From Pseudomonas putida (GTDB lineage Bacteria; Pseudomonadota; Gammaproteobacteria; Pseudomonadales; Pseudomonadaceae), in assembly GCA_041879295.1 (NCBI GenBank), contig CP047152.1:3849501-3913500 (forward strand): a stretch of DNA of 64,000 bases, read 5' to 3'. Position 1 is the first letter of the stretch. Each line of letters opens with the position of its first letter. Below are positions 33,342 to 41,578 of the stretch, in pieces. The notes below the pieces were generated by a model. The model was not told the DNA's origin, did not search any database, and saw nothing but the letters and a program-made list of their open reading frames with translations. Made by a program: the position numbers and the translations under genes.

Positions 33342-34688
33342 CTACAGGAACCAGCGGTATTCGCGGGCATCGATGTGGTGCATGAAGTCCAGTTGCTCCT
33401 GGTATTTGTTTTCGCAATAGACCATCACGAACTCGCTGCCCAGGCCTTCGTTGACCACTGGGTGGTGACGCATGGCGGCCAAGGCGCTGAGGGCATCCTT
33501 GGGGAAGTCGATGCCGCTCTGGCGGTTGTCGTTCAGCGGGGCGATGGGCTCCACGCCGCGGTCCAGGCCATGCTCCATCCCGGTCAAAATGGCCGCCAGT
33601 ACCAGATACGGGTTGGCGTCGGCGCCAGCTAGACGGTGCTCGATGCGCAGGTTGCGCGGGTCGGACTCGGGGATGCGGATGCACGCGTCACGGTCTTCGA
33701 ACCCCCAGCTGGCCTTGCTCGCCGCGTTGACCATGGCGCCATAACGTCGGTATGCATTGTGGTTGGGGGCAAAGATCGGCATGCAGTGCGGCAGCAGTTC
33801 CAGGCAGCCTGCCACCGCATGGCGCAGCTTGCGCTGTTCACTTCCCGCCAGGAGGTTATTGCCGGCAGCGTCGTACAGGCTGACGTGCACATGCATGCCG
33901 CTGCCTGGCGCGTCCAGGTAGGGCTTGCTCATGAAGCTGGCACGGTAACCGTGCTTCATCGCGATACCGCGGGTACTGCGGCAGAACAGTGCCGACCAGT
34001 CCGCCGCACTGAGGGCATCGTCGCTGTGCGAGAAGTTGATCTCGAACTGGCCTGGGCCCAGCTCTGCGGTGATGACGTTCGCCGGCACGCCCTGCTCGTT
34101 GGCGCCGTCGACCATCTCGTGCAGGACCGACGAGAAGCGCGACAGCCGCTCGATGTGCATGTTCGGCTGATCGTCTTCATCCCCGGTTGCCGTGTCGCGT
34201 GGATACTGTGGCAGGCCGTTATCAAGCTTGCGGTCGAACAGGTAGAACTCCAGTTCGAATGCCACCACCGGGCGGATGCCACGTTTGGCCAGACGCTGAA
34301 GCACACGCGCCAGCACTTCACGGGGCTCGAACTCGATCGGCTTTGCGGTGCCGTCGGACGTGATCAGCATCTGGGCGATCACTTCCTTTTCCCAGCGCAC
34401 CGGCTTCAGCGTACCCGGCACCAGGCGCCGGGCGGCATCCGGGTCGCCATCGGCGAAGCAATAGTCCCCAATCGGGTAAAGGCCGCCCTGGGTACCCAGC
34501 AGCACGCAGTTCTGCGGCAGCTTCAGTGGCGCACCGGCTGCGACTTTTTCCAGCATGTCCATGGGGTAGCGCTTGCCGTAGAAGTGCCCGGGAATGTCCA
34601 GGGCAATCAGGTCGACATAGCGAATTGCCGGGTGTTCTGCTCGGAACGAGCGCACTTCAGCCAGCAGATCCGGAAAGATGACACTCAT
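33342..34688 (-). CDS. spuI: Gamma-glutamylpolyamine synthetase (glutamine synthetase family)
   Basis: This 448-residue GS-family protein is like PuuA/SpuI and ligates glutamate to putrescine or other polyamines at ATP cost, the first step of the glutamylation route. The N-terminal part has 'YVDLIALDIPGHFYGKRYPM', and the catalytic part has 'FELEFYL', 'ELGPGQFEINFSHSDD' and 'SGMHVHVSL'. The symbol follows the Pseudomonas naming; PuuA-like is an equivalent description. First structural gene of the spu unit; no spuB-type second synthetase is present here. Confidence 0.88.
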   Translation of the reverse strand: MSVIFPDLLAEVRSFRAEHPAIRYVDLIALDIPGHFYGKRYPMDMLEKVAAGAPLKLPQNCVLLGTQGGLYPIGDYCFADGDPDAARRLVPGTLKPVRWEKEVIAQMLITSDGTAKPIEFEPREVLARVLQRLAKRGIRPVVAFELEFYLFDRKLDNGLPQYPRDTATGDEDDQPNMHIERLSRFSSVLHEMVDGANEQGVPANVITAELGPGQFEINFSHSDDALSAADWSALFCRSTRGIAMKHGYRASFMSKPYLDAPGSGMHVHVSLYDAAGNNLLAGSEQRKLRHAVAGCLELLPHCMPIFAPNHNAYRRYGAMVNAASKASWGFEDRDACIRIPESDPRNLRIEHRLAGADANPYLVLAAILTGMEHGLDRGVEPIAPLNDNRQSGIDFPKDALSALAAMRHHPVVNEGLGSEFVMVYCENKYQEQLDFMHHIDAREYRWFL

Positions 34689-34715
34689 CTTCTTATCCTT
34701 GTGAGGTGAACGAAT

Positions 34716-35270
34716 TCAATTGAAGACCCAGAGCACACGGGTGGCTTTGTCCGTCAGGTTGGCGTAACGGAACGGCGCATGGGGTTGCAGCTGGAAGCAG
34801 TCGTTGGCCTGCAGGGTCACGGCATCGCCCTGGTCCAGCCACACCGTGAGTTCGCCCTCGAGCACGAAACAGCCCTGCTCGGAACGGTCGCTCAAGTACG
34901 CTTCCCCACTGGTGGCGCCCGGCTCGAGATGGCTGTCGAGCATGGCGAAGGCGCCTGTGATGGTCGGCGAAGCCAGCACGTCGGTGATGCCCGATTCCAG
35001 GTACAGCGTGCGCCGCTCGTTAGGGCGCGTGACCCAGCCAATGCTGCGGGGCTTGCTCAGGTTGTAGAAGTACGCGGTTGATACGCCGAGCGCTTCGCTG
35101 ATAGCGGTGAGGTCTGCCACGGTCGGGCGCGAAACGCCGCGCTCGACCTGGGAGAGAAAACCCACCGAACGGTTGATGCGCCCGGCCAGTTCACCCAAGG
35201 TCAGGTTCTTGAATTTGCGCAGGTCGTGAATAAGGATCGCGAGGGCTTCAACCTCTTCGTGCATCTTCAT
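34716..35270 (-). CDS. XRE-cupin regulator 2 (PuuR-like), upstream of spuI
   Basis: A 184-residue protein built like the one at 30330-30884: HTH ('LGELAGRINRSVGFLSQVER') and cupin ('GCFVLEGELTVWL'). The two are the same length and differ by scattered substitutions, so they are recent duplicates. It is read in the spu direction with 27 bp to spuI, so it may be part of the operon and self-regulating through the AT-rich tandem elements just upstream. Confidence 0.87.
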   Translation of the reverse strand: MKMHEEVEALAILIHDLRKFKNLTLGELAGRINRSVGFLSQVERGVSRPTVADLTAISEALGVSTAYFYNLSKPRSIGWVTRPNERRTLYLESGITDVLASPTITGAFAMLDSHLEPGATSGEAYLSDRSEQGCFVLEGELTVWLDQGDAVTLQANDCFQLQPHAPFRYANLTDKATRVLWVFN

Positions 35271-35300
35271 CGTTTCGGACTGCCGTGAAATTTTTAGACT

Positions 35301-35334
35301 TATTTTTCATGAAAATTTACATGAAAATTTTCAC
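35301..35334. promoter_or_regulatory. AT-rich tandem operator upstream of XRE-cupin regulator 2
   Basis: TTTTTCATGAAAATTTACAT runs on into GAAAATTTTCAC: overlapping TTTCATGAAA and TGAAAATTTTCA palindromes, with ATGAAAATTT repeated at 14-bp spacing. It stands out in high-GC DNA and lies 31-64 bp before the regulator start. A PuuR-like repressor operator is the simplest reading. Confidence 0.5.
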
Positions 35335-35483
35335 GCGTCAAGCCAAACGATGGAAATGTGCAGCCGCCAGCAGAGGGCTTGCTGCGCAGCGTGCCGGATT
35401 GGCTGCGGTGGCGCGGGTTTCTTTACAGGCGCTCGGCGAGTAGCCTCGTGGCTTAATCCTCCAGCCCGACCACGTCCATCGCC

Positions 35484-36377
35484 ATGCCAAACGGTTTCCC
35501 TGATTTGCCCTCGCTCAATGCGCTACGTGTGTTCGAAGTGGTTGCCCGCCACCTGAATTTCCGCCTGGCCGCCGAAGAGCTGGGGGTGACCCAGGCGGCA
35601 GTGGCACAACAGATACGCGGGCTGGAAGCGAGCCTGGACCTTCGTTTGTTCGAGCGCCTGCCCCGGGGCCTGGCACTGACCGATGCGGGCCTGGGCTACA
35701 GCGGCAGCATTCGCAGTGCCTTGGCGATGATCGATGAGGCAACCCGCCTGCTGCGGCCACAGGCGTCTCACCTGACGGTCAGCGTGACACCGACCTTTGC
35801 CTCCAAATGGCTCATTCCCCGGCTGGGCCGCTTTGCGCAAAGCCATCCGGACATCGATTTACGTGTACTGGCCACCGATCGGCTGTCCCACTTCAATACT
35901 GACGGCGTGGATATCGCAGTCCGCTATGGCAAGCCCGACTTCGGTGCGGGTTTGAACAGCGAACTGTTGATGGACGAGCGTATCGTCGCCGTGGCCAGCC
36001 CAACGCTGTTCGAAGCCGGCAAAGCCCCCGCCAGCTTCGAGCAGCTTCAAGCGTTCACCCTGCTTCACGATGCCCATGATTTCTGGCCTCGGTACCTCGC
36101 ACAACTGTTCCCGCAGCACGGGCAAGCGACTGCCAAAAACCTGCGGTTCAATCAGACCTCATTGGCCATCGATGCGGCCATCAGTGGTCAGGGTATTGCT
36201 TTGGCAAGCGTGGCGTTCGTCAGTGATGACATCGTCGCGGGCAGGTTGACCCAGGTCTTCGCTCAGCAGCTCAGGCTCGATAAGGCGTTCTATCTTGTGT
36301 GGCCACGAAAGATGCAGCAGCCGGAGTCGCTAGGCATTGTCCGGCGCTGGTTCAAGCAACAAACAGGCAATAGTTAA
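35484..36377 (+). CDS. LysR-family regulator, GcvA-like
   Basis: A 297-residue LysR protein of the GcvA subgroup: 'LPSLNALRVFEVVARHLNFRL' opening, HTH 'EELGVTQAAVAQQIRGLEASL', effector domain with 'SVTPTFASKWLIPRLGRF' and 'VDIAVRYGKPDFG'. It is divergent from the spu unit with 200 bp between. No obvious target except possibly the spu genes or the SDR gene downstream. It marks the last core gene before the accessory segment. Confidence 0.85.
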   Translation: MPNGFPDLPSLNALRVFEVVARHLNFRLAAEELGVTQAAVAQQIRGLEASLDLRLFERLPRGLALTDAGLGYSGSIRSALAMIDEATRLLRPQASHLTVSVTPTFASKWLIPRLGRFAQSHPDIDLRVLATDRLSHFNTDGVDIAVRYGKPDFGAGLNSELLMDERIVAVASPTLFEAGKAPASFEQLQAFTLLHDAHDFWPRYLAQLFPQHGQATAKNLRFNQTSLAIDAAISGQGIALASVAFVSDDIVAGRLTQVFAQQLRLDKAFYLVWPRKMQQPESLGIVRRWFKQQTGNS

Positions 36378-36476
36378 TCTACTGCATCAGTAAAGTTTAA
36401 CTGTCTCCCTAGCCGCCACTTCTACTGCTAATTTTAGTGCTTCCAGGCAATCATCGATTCGCATTACGGAGGCAGC

Positions 36477-37181
36477 ATGTCAGTAGAAAAAGTTGCGATC
36501 ATCACAGCAGGTGGCAGTGGCATGGGCGCGGCAGCGGCACAGCGCCTGGCCGCTGACGGGTTCAAGGTTGGCATCCTTTCCTCCTCGGGCAAGGGCGAAG
36601 CACTGGCTGCCGAGCTTGGCGGTGTGGGTGTAACAGGTAGCAACCAGTCGGTTGAGGACCTAAAACGCCTGGTCGATGCCGTGGTGGAAAAGTGGGGGCG
36701 CATCGACGTGCTAGTCAATAGCGCCGGCCATGGTCCGCGCGCGCCAATCCTGGAAATCAGCGACGAAGACTGGCACAAGGGCATGGACACCTATCTGCTC
36801 AACGTCATCCGCCCGACGCGCCTGGTAACGCCCTACATGCAGCGCCAGAAAGGGGGCGTGATCATCAACATTTCCACCGCCTGGGCGTTCGAGCCGATTG
36901 AGCTGTTCCCGACGTCTGCAGTGTTCCGCTCGGGCCTGGCCGCATTCACCAAAATCTTCGCCGACCAATTCGCGGGGGACAACGTGAGGATCAACAACGT
37001 CCTCCCCGGCTGGATCGACAGCCTGCCAGCCACCGAACAGCGCCGCGACAGCGTGCCGCTCAAACGCTATGGCACCCGCGAAGAAATTGCCGCCACCATC
37101 GCGTTTCTCGCCAGCGAAGGCGCTGCCTACATCACCGGGCAGAACATCAAGGTCGATGGCGGCGTGACACATAGCGTTTGA
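36477..37181 (+). CDS. SDR-family oxidoreductase, divergent active site
   Basis: A 234-residue Rossmann protein with the dinucleotide motif TAGGSGMG (residues 10-17) and 'NSAGHG' near 81. The active-site region 'NISTAWAFEPIELFPTSAVF' followed by 'RSGLAAFTK' keeps Ser133 but lacks the usual Tyr-x3-Lys; Arg151 or neighbours take that space. It therefore either catalyses differently or is not a classical dehydrogenase. ATG 36477 follows GGAGG. It begins the accessory region. Confidence 0.8.
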   Translation: MSVEKVAIITAGGSGMGAAAAQRLAADGFKVGILSSSGKGEALAAELGGVGVTGSNQSVEDLKRLVDAVVEKWGRIDVLVNSAGHGPRAPILEISDEDWHKGMDTYLLNVIRPTRLVTPYMQRQKGGVIINISTAWAFEPIELFPTSAVFRSGLAAFTKIFADQFAGDNVRINNVLPGWIDSLPATEQRRDSVPLKRYGTREEIAATIAFLASEGAAYITGQNIKVDGGVTHSV

Positions 37182-37262
37182 TTGTCTGTCGGCCCGCAGA
37201 CCAGTCGACTGAGCAGGCCAAGGCGTTTACGCTGGCGCTTTCCCACCTGCACGGAAGCGCCA

Positions 37263-37652
37263 ATGACAGAGACATACCAAGGAAGCTGCTTGTGCGCAGC
37301 AGTCTCTTACCTGCTACTCACCCCACCCAAGGCAGTGAGCCACTGCCACTGCAGCCGGTGCCGCAAAAGTCACGGCGCCGCATTCGCTTCGTACGGCAGC
37401 ATTCCGCGCGGTATGCTGCGAATACTGCGCGGCGCTGCCAGCATCAAGGCCTTCTCTTCATCACCGACGGTTACGCGCGAGTTCTGCACGGAGTGCGGCT
37501 CGACCTTGTTCTGGTCACGCGCCCAGGGTGAGTTTGCCGACTGGATTTCGATAGCGCTGGGAACGCTTGATACGCCGTTCCTGCCCAGGAAGCAGAAACA
37601 TGTTCACGTCGACGCCGCTGCCCCTTGGTACTCTCCCTGCAACCCTGACTGA
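37263..37652 (+). CDS. GFA-family (CENP-V/DUF636) zinc protein
   Basis: A 129-residue protein with the GFA zinc signature: 'GSCLCAAVSY', 'CHCSRCRKSHGAAF' and 'CTECGSTLFW'. The family includes S-hydroxymethylglutathione synthase and many of unknown activity. ATG 37263 is chosen; the frame is open upstream but overlaps the SDR 3' flank. It follows the SDR gene by about 80 bp. Confidence 0.82.
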   Translation: MTETYQGSCLCAAVSYLLLTPPKAVSHCHCSRCRKSHGAAFASYGSIPRGMLRILRGAASIKAFSSSPTVTREFCTECGSTLFWSRAQGEFADWISIALGTLDTPFLPRKQKHVHVDAAAPWYSPCNPD

Positions 37653-37750
37653 TCACCCAGCGCAGGACCAATAGAGCAATCACGGCTAGGCACCTCAGTG
37701 CCTGAACAACGGATGCTAGCGCTTACCGCACCTTCCAGAGATTCCGTTCG

Positions 37751-38620
37751 TTGACTGACTCACAGCACAACCCGAGCTACATGAAACGGTTCGAAACCGT
37801 GCTTGCCTACATCGACAGCCACCTCGAAGGTGACCTGTCGGTGAATGCCTTGAGCCGCATCGCCAACTTCTCGACGTTTCACTTCCATCGGCAGTTCACG
37901 GCCTACATGGGCGTTCCGGTTTCACGGTATGTGCAACTGATGATACTTCGACGCGCAGCACATCAACTGGTCGCCTCGCCCGCGACGCCCATACTGGAGG
38001 CCGCATTCGGCGCCGGGTTCGAAAGCCCCGAAGCCTTTGCCAGAGCGTTCAGGCGCGCCTTCGGCATGGCGCCGAGCGCGTTCGCCAAGGCGCCGAACTG
38101 GCAGGCCTGGAGTGCGGTATTCAATGTTCCTCACCGTTCCAGGAGTATCACCATGCAGATCCGTATCGTGCATTTCGCCCAAACCCGCGTGGCCGCGCTC
38201 GAACACCAGGGGCCGCCCGGTCTGGTCAGCGAAAGCGTCGCGCGTTTTCGCCAATGGCGCATGCAAAGCGGCCAGTCGCCTGTGACCAGCAGCCGTACTT
38301 TCGGTATCCCCTACGACAACCCCGACACCACCCCGGCCCACGCCTTTCGCTTTGCCGTGTGCGGCGAGATAGACGAGGCGGTGCAGCCCAACGATTTCGG
38401 CGTGCATGAACGGGTTATACCGGCAGGGCGTTGTGCCGTGATTCGACATACCGGCTCGCCTGACTACATTGGCGAAACCATCTACCCGCTTTATCGTGAC
38501 TGGCTGCCATCGAGCAACGAAGAACTGCGTGATCATCCGTTGTTCTTTCATTACCTGAGCGTCTATCCGGAAACACCACTGGAGCAATGGCAAACGGACA
38601 TCTACGTGCCGCTGAAGTAG
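37751..38620 (+). CDS. AraC-family regulator with GyrI-like effector domain
   Basis: A 289-residue protein: two AraC HTH motifs (about residues 12-110, 'SVNALSRIANFSTFHFHRQF', 'ILEAAFGAGFESPEAFARAF') and a GyrI/SbmC-like domain (from about 135, 'IRIVHFAQTRVAALEHQG'), as in Rob/BmrR-type sensors of small molecules. Start TTG 37751 is the longest reading; ATG 37781 (residue 11) is equally possible. No clear target. Confidence 0.82.
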   Translation: MTDSQHNPSYMKRFETVLAYIDSHLEGDLSVNALSRIANFSTFHFHRQFTAYMGVPVSRYVQLMILRRAAHQLVASPATPILEAAFGAGFESPEAFARAFRRAFGMAPSAFAKAPNWQAWSAVFNVPHRSRSITMQIRIVHFAQTRVAALEHQGPPGLVSESVARFRQWRMQSGQSPVTSSRTFGIPYDNPDTTPAHAFRFAVCGEIDEAVQPNDFGVHERVIPAGRCAVIRHTGSPDYIGETIYPLYRDWLPSSNEELRDHPLFFHYLSVYPETPLEQWQTDIYVPLK

Positions 38621-38694
38621 ACGGCTGGGCCATGGGTAGCGGGCGTAGCCAACTTGGCCGGCCCAGGCGCATGGCCGGGCAACCGGGCCGGGGA

Positions 38695-39669
38695 TCAGAT
38701 ACGTACCCTGGATGCCTCGCCATGCGTCTGGAGGCGTGTTTGCTTGCGATAAAAGGCGTGGATAGCCCACACCACCCCTACGAACAACAAGGCTGTACCA
38801 AGCGCTTCCATAGGAGACGGCCAGCGTTGGTTGATGAGCAGGCCCATCGTAGTTGCATAAATGGTCCCGCTGGCGATCAATTGCCCGCTCAGCGCCAGCG
38901 GAAGACGCCGCGTTGCGATTGACCATGCCCAGGCACCTGCAAGGGTGGCCCCCAACCCCTGAATCAGCCCACAGACGATCAGCGCCTGAGTACCTGCCAA
39001 ACCGCTCGGATGGCTAGCGAAATGAGACAGTTTCAAGTGCAGCCCAACCGGAATGAACGCCAGCATTTCGACGCTGCACATGAAGATCAACATGGCTGAC
39101 CACAACATGGGAGACATGCTTGGGCGCCGAGCCAACGCACTTTCATTCAACAGGCCAAAACCGGTCCAGAATGCGATTGCCAGCAACGATGCAAACAGCC
39201 CAAGCAGTAACGACGCGGTCGGGAGCACTACCGCCGCACGGCTAGCATCAAACACGCTCAGATTGACCAGGCTGATGCCTAGGGCCGCCACCAGCAGTGG
39301 CCCGGCAATGGCGCGCCAAGGCACGCTGGCGCTGCGCATGTTGCCGGCAATCGCGAGCACGATCGGTACTGACCCCATCATCACCGGGGGGATCACCGGC
39401 CCGGCTGCCAAAACCGCAGTGGTGATCAGGAAGAAGTAGCCAATGTATCCCAAGAAGCCCAGCAGTGCGGCACAGGCCCAGTCATTCAGTCGCAATTGCC
39501 GCACTTCGCTGCGGTAAGCGAACAGCACCAGCAGGCTACCTAACCCGGCAAAGGCATAGCTCACCACCGCCAGGTCAAAAAGGCTGTAGTCGCCGACCAG
39601 CCCCGGAAAGATATAGAGCAGCGACCAGGAAAAAGTGGCGGCAATGGCCGCTAACAAGCCCAGGGTCAT
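38695..39669 (-). CDS. DMT-superfamily (EamA) transporter
   Basis: A 324-residue membrane protein with ten hydrophobic segments, in the drug/metabolite transporter layout of two EamA-like halves ('MTLGLLAAIAATFSWSLLYI'... 'GLIQGLGATLAGAWAWSIA'). ATG 39669 overlaps the tetR stop by 4 bp (ATGA). Translational coupling to the TetR gene suggests an exporter under self-control; substrate unknown. Confidence 0.85.
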   Translation of the reverse strand: MTLGLLAAIAATFSWSLLYIFPGLVGDYSLFDLAVVSYAFAGLGSLLVLFAYRSEVRQLRLNDWACAALLGFLGYIGYFFLITTAVLAAGPVIPPVMMGSVPIVLAIAGNMRSASVPWRAIAGPLLVAALGISLVNLSVFDASRAAVVLPTASLLLGLFASLLAIAFWTGFGLLNESALARRPSMSPMLWSAMLIFMCSVEMLAFIPVGLHLKLSHFASHPSGLAGTQALIVCGLIQGLGATLAGAWAWSIATRRLPLALSGQLIASGTIYATTMGLLINQRWPSPMEALGTALLFVGVVWAIHAFYRKQTRLQTHGEASRVRI

Positions 39670-40253
39670 ACGCTGTGCCCCTGCCGTTGGATCCAGCAAT
39701 GAGCTATTTGCCGGGCAGTGTCGAAAACCCGCATGTCCTGGCCCATCGCACCGCTGACAAAACTGCCCTCCAGCAAGATAAACAACCCTTGGGCAACTGC
39801 GTCAGGGTCGTTTATACCGGCGCTCATGGCCAAGGCAGCAAGGTTTTCGCGTATCCCTTGCTTATGCCGGCTCACTGCCAAATGCACGGGGTGGCTGAAC
39901 TGGGGGAATTCAGCCGCACTGTTAACGAACAGGCACCCCCGCTCGCTATCTTTCAAAAGAAAGCGTTCATACAAATCGAAAAAAGCGAGCATGCCACTGA
40001 CCGGCTCAGGATGCCCAGCCAGGGTGCGCGCTACCTCTTCACGCCAGCGTCGGTCACGCTCCTCAAGGCACGCCACTATCAGCGCATCCTTGGAGGGGAA
40101 ATGGCTGTAGAGCGTCATTTTGGTAACGCCCGCCATCGCGGCAATGGCCGTTACCCCCGTCACGTATAAACCTTGCGAGAGAAACAGCTTCATCGCGGCA
40201 TCAATCAAGCGCTCACGGGTATTGTCCAATTCAAGGCACTCCGGCAAAGGCAC
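39666..40253 (-). CDS. TetR-family regulator of the adjacent DMT exporter
   Basis: A 195-residue TetR protein: HTH in 'NTRERLIDAAMKLFLSQGLY' and 'AIAAMAGVTKMTLYSHFPSK', C-terminal helical ligand domain. It precedes and overlaps the DMT transporter gene, so it probably represses this two-gene unit. Upstream lies mobile-element debris. Confidence 0.87.
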   Translation of the reverse strand: MPLPECLELDNTRERLIDAAMKLFLSQGLYVTGVTAIAAMAGVTKMTLYSHFPSKDALIVACLEERDRRWREEVARTLAGHPEPVSGMLAFFDLYERFLLKDSERGCLFVNSAAEFPQFSHPVHLAVSRHKQGIRENLAALAMSAGINDPDAVAQGLFILLEGSFVSGAMGQDMRVFDTARQIAHCWIQRQGHSV

Positions 40254-40390
40254 GGAGTTGACTATACTGACCGGTAAGATTCAGGCGCATCCAGATACGA
40301 CCTGAAGCATGGTCGCTACGACACCGAGCGCAGCAGCAAAACGCAGGCCTGGTCAATCAGAAACTTGCTACGCCAGCTAAGCGCCCCTGC

Positions 40391-40546
40391 ACTTCGGATG
40401 CGAATCTGGGCTGTGCACCTGATCGTGCCGTCTACCTTCTTGCGAAACACCGCTTGGCCCAACGGGTCATGACCATGCCGGTGGAAACTGTGTTTACCGA
40501 GATCAATCCCACCCCGTGCTGACTCGCTGGTGGTGATGATCTCCAA
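40391..40546 (-). pseudogene. IS110-family transposase N-terminus fused to an integrase-like fragment (relic)
   Basis: From TTG 40546 the reverse strand reads 'GGIDLGKHSFHRHG' and 'DPLGQAVFRKK', the DEDD-type N-terminus of IS110 transposases. At the shared 'KK' it changes to 'VDGTIRCTAQIRIR', which matches the arm-binding start of the integrase relics at 42.9 and 46.2 kb ('ADGTVSYTVQIRLKK'). The frame ends at 40316 after unrelated residues. It looks like a chimera formed by deletion. The IS110 part is solid, the integrase part moderate. Confidence 0.6.
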
Positions 40547-40553
40547 AACAAAA

Positions 40554-40584
40554 CACCCTGCGAAAGCTTAGCCCTCGCAGGGTG
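40554..40584 (-). mobile_element. Hairpin 5' of the IS110 relic, possible remnant of its left-end non-coding RNA
   Basis: CACCCTGCGA and TCGCAGGGTG form a perfect 10-bp stem with an 11-base loop, 8 bp upstream of the IS110-type reading frame. In IS110-group elements the non-coding left end before the recombinase encodes a bridge RNA. The hairpin is in the right place, but no second loop or intact element is present, so this is inference. Confidence 0.4.
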
Positions 40585-40665
40585 TGGGGGTGACCCTTTC
40601 AATTAGCCCGGCCTACGCTGAGCTTACGTGCACGCTAAAGCCGGTACTGCATGGATGCGGGCAAA

Positions 40666-41112
40666 TCATCGATCATTTTTTGAAGAAGACCCGACAGCAT
40701 TGCTGAGGCCTTTAGAATTATGATCGCCTGGCGTCGTTCGAGAGATGGCCGTGGACTTGGCCAAACCGCGAGTGTCCTTGGAGTGAGCGACACCCGAGGT
40801 GGTGGTGCCATGACCGTTGTCGCTGTTGCGCGAGCCTCCATAATGATTGCCGCTTACTCCATGATCGCGTGTCGCCTTTCCAGCGTGATCACTTCCAAGG
40901 CCCTTCCCGCTTCCACTATGCCCTCCCATGCCACCGCCATGTCCGGCGCCGTTTCCACCACCATGTCCGCCGCCACCGCCATGACCACCGCCACCGCCGC
41001 CACCGCCGCCCTTGGCATAAGCGGAACTGATAGGGGAGATATCGGCGGGCAAGAATGCCGTCATTCCGAGTGCCAATGCACAAGCAAAGACAGCAACCAA
41101 AGGTTTTCTCAT
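40666..41112 (-). CDS. Secreted Gly/His-rich protein
   Basis: A 148-residue protein with a signal peptide ('MRKPLVAVFACALALGMTAF') and then a run of glycines interspersed with His ('GGGGGGGGGHGGGGGHGGG'), followed by Ser/Asn/Gly-rich sequence. No domain recognised. The His spacing could bind metals. ATG 41112 is preceded by GGAG; a longer opening upstream has no site. It is alone, in relic-rich DNA. Confidence 0.65.
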   Translation of the reverse strand: MRKPLVAVFACALALGMTAFLPADISPISSAYAKGGGGGGGGGHGGGGGHGGGNGAGHGGGMGGHSGSGKGLGSDHAGKATRDHGVSGNHYGGSRNSDNGHGTTTSGVAHSKDTRGLAKSTAISRTTPGDHNSKGLSNAVGSSSKNDR

Positions 41113-41296
41113 TTTTGTTCGGCTCCGGAGACGCGAGTGGATAGCTAAAGTGCGGGTTGGACCTGACACAGACACCAAAGTTCTCGCATTCCGACAGGCT
41201 GCCTGGGAAACGCCGATCACGTTTTCCCGAGCGCGTAGTAAGCAAAATCTCGACCGCGCCAGTCCATTTTTCGGCCGCTAGCGCAGCGTTCAATAA

Positions 41297-41410
41297 CTAT
41301 CGGCGCCCAATCAAAAGGTTCGACAGCGCAAACAACGTGGTCAGTTGTGCAGTGTTCTTGGCCAAGCCACGAAAGCGAGTCTTCACATAACCGAACTGGC
41401 GCTTGAGCGG
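41297..41410 (-). pseudogene. C-terminal remnant of an IS5-family transposase
   Basis: On the reverse strand about 37 codons read 'RPLKRQFGYVKTRFRGLAK' and 'NTAQLTTLFALSNLLIGRR' before a stop at 41297. This is the well-conserved end of IS5-type transposases. A stop codon just before 'HSRPLKR' and no upstream match show that only the tail survives. No other gene is seen between 41113 and 41578. Confidence 0.8.
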
Positions 41411-41578
41411 ACGACTATGTCAGCACAGGTAGTCTGCCCCGTCCTGACGTGTTCGGAGAATCCTCAGCCAACCAAGCAGGGCCGAGCCCGCCAGTGCTAA
41501 CAGCCCTTGAGGTTCCGCCTTGCTATTGGCGTACCACACCGTCAGGATGGATGCTTCATCAGGCTTAAGGAGAGAGCC

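Noticed and set aside
38695..40253. Phage or plasmid operon around the TetR/DMT pair
   Set aside because: Only an ordinary regulator-exporter pair is present; no phage structural or plasmid maintenance genes are nearby.
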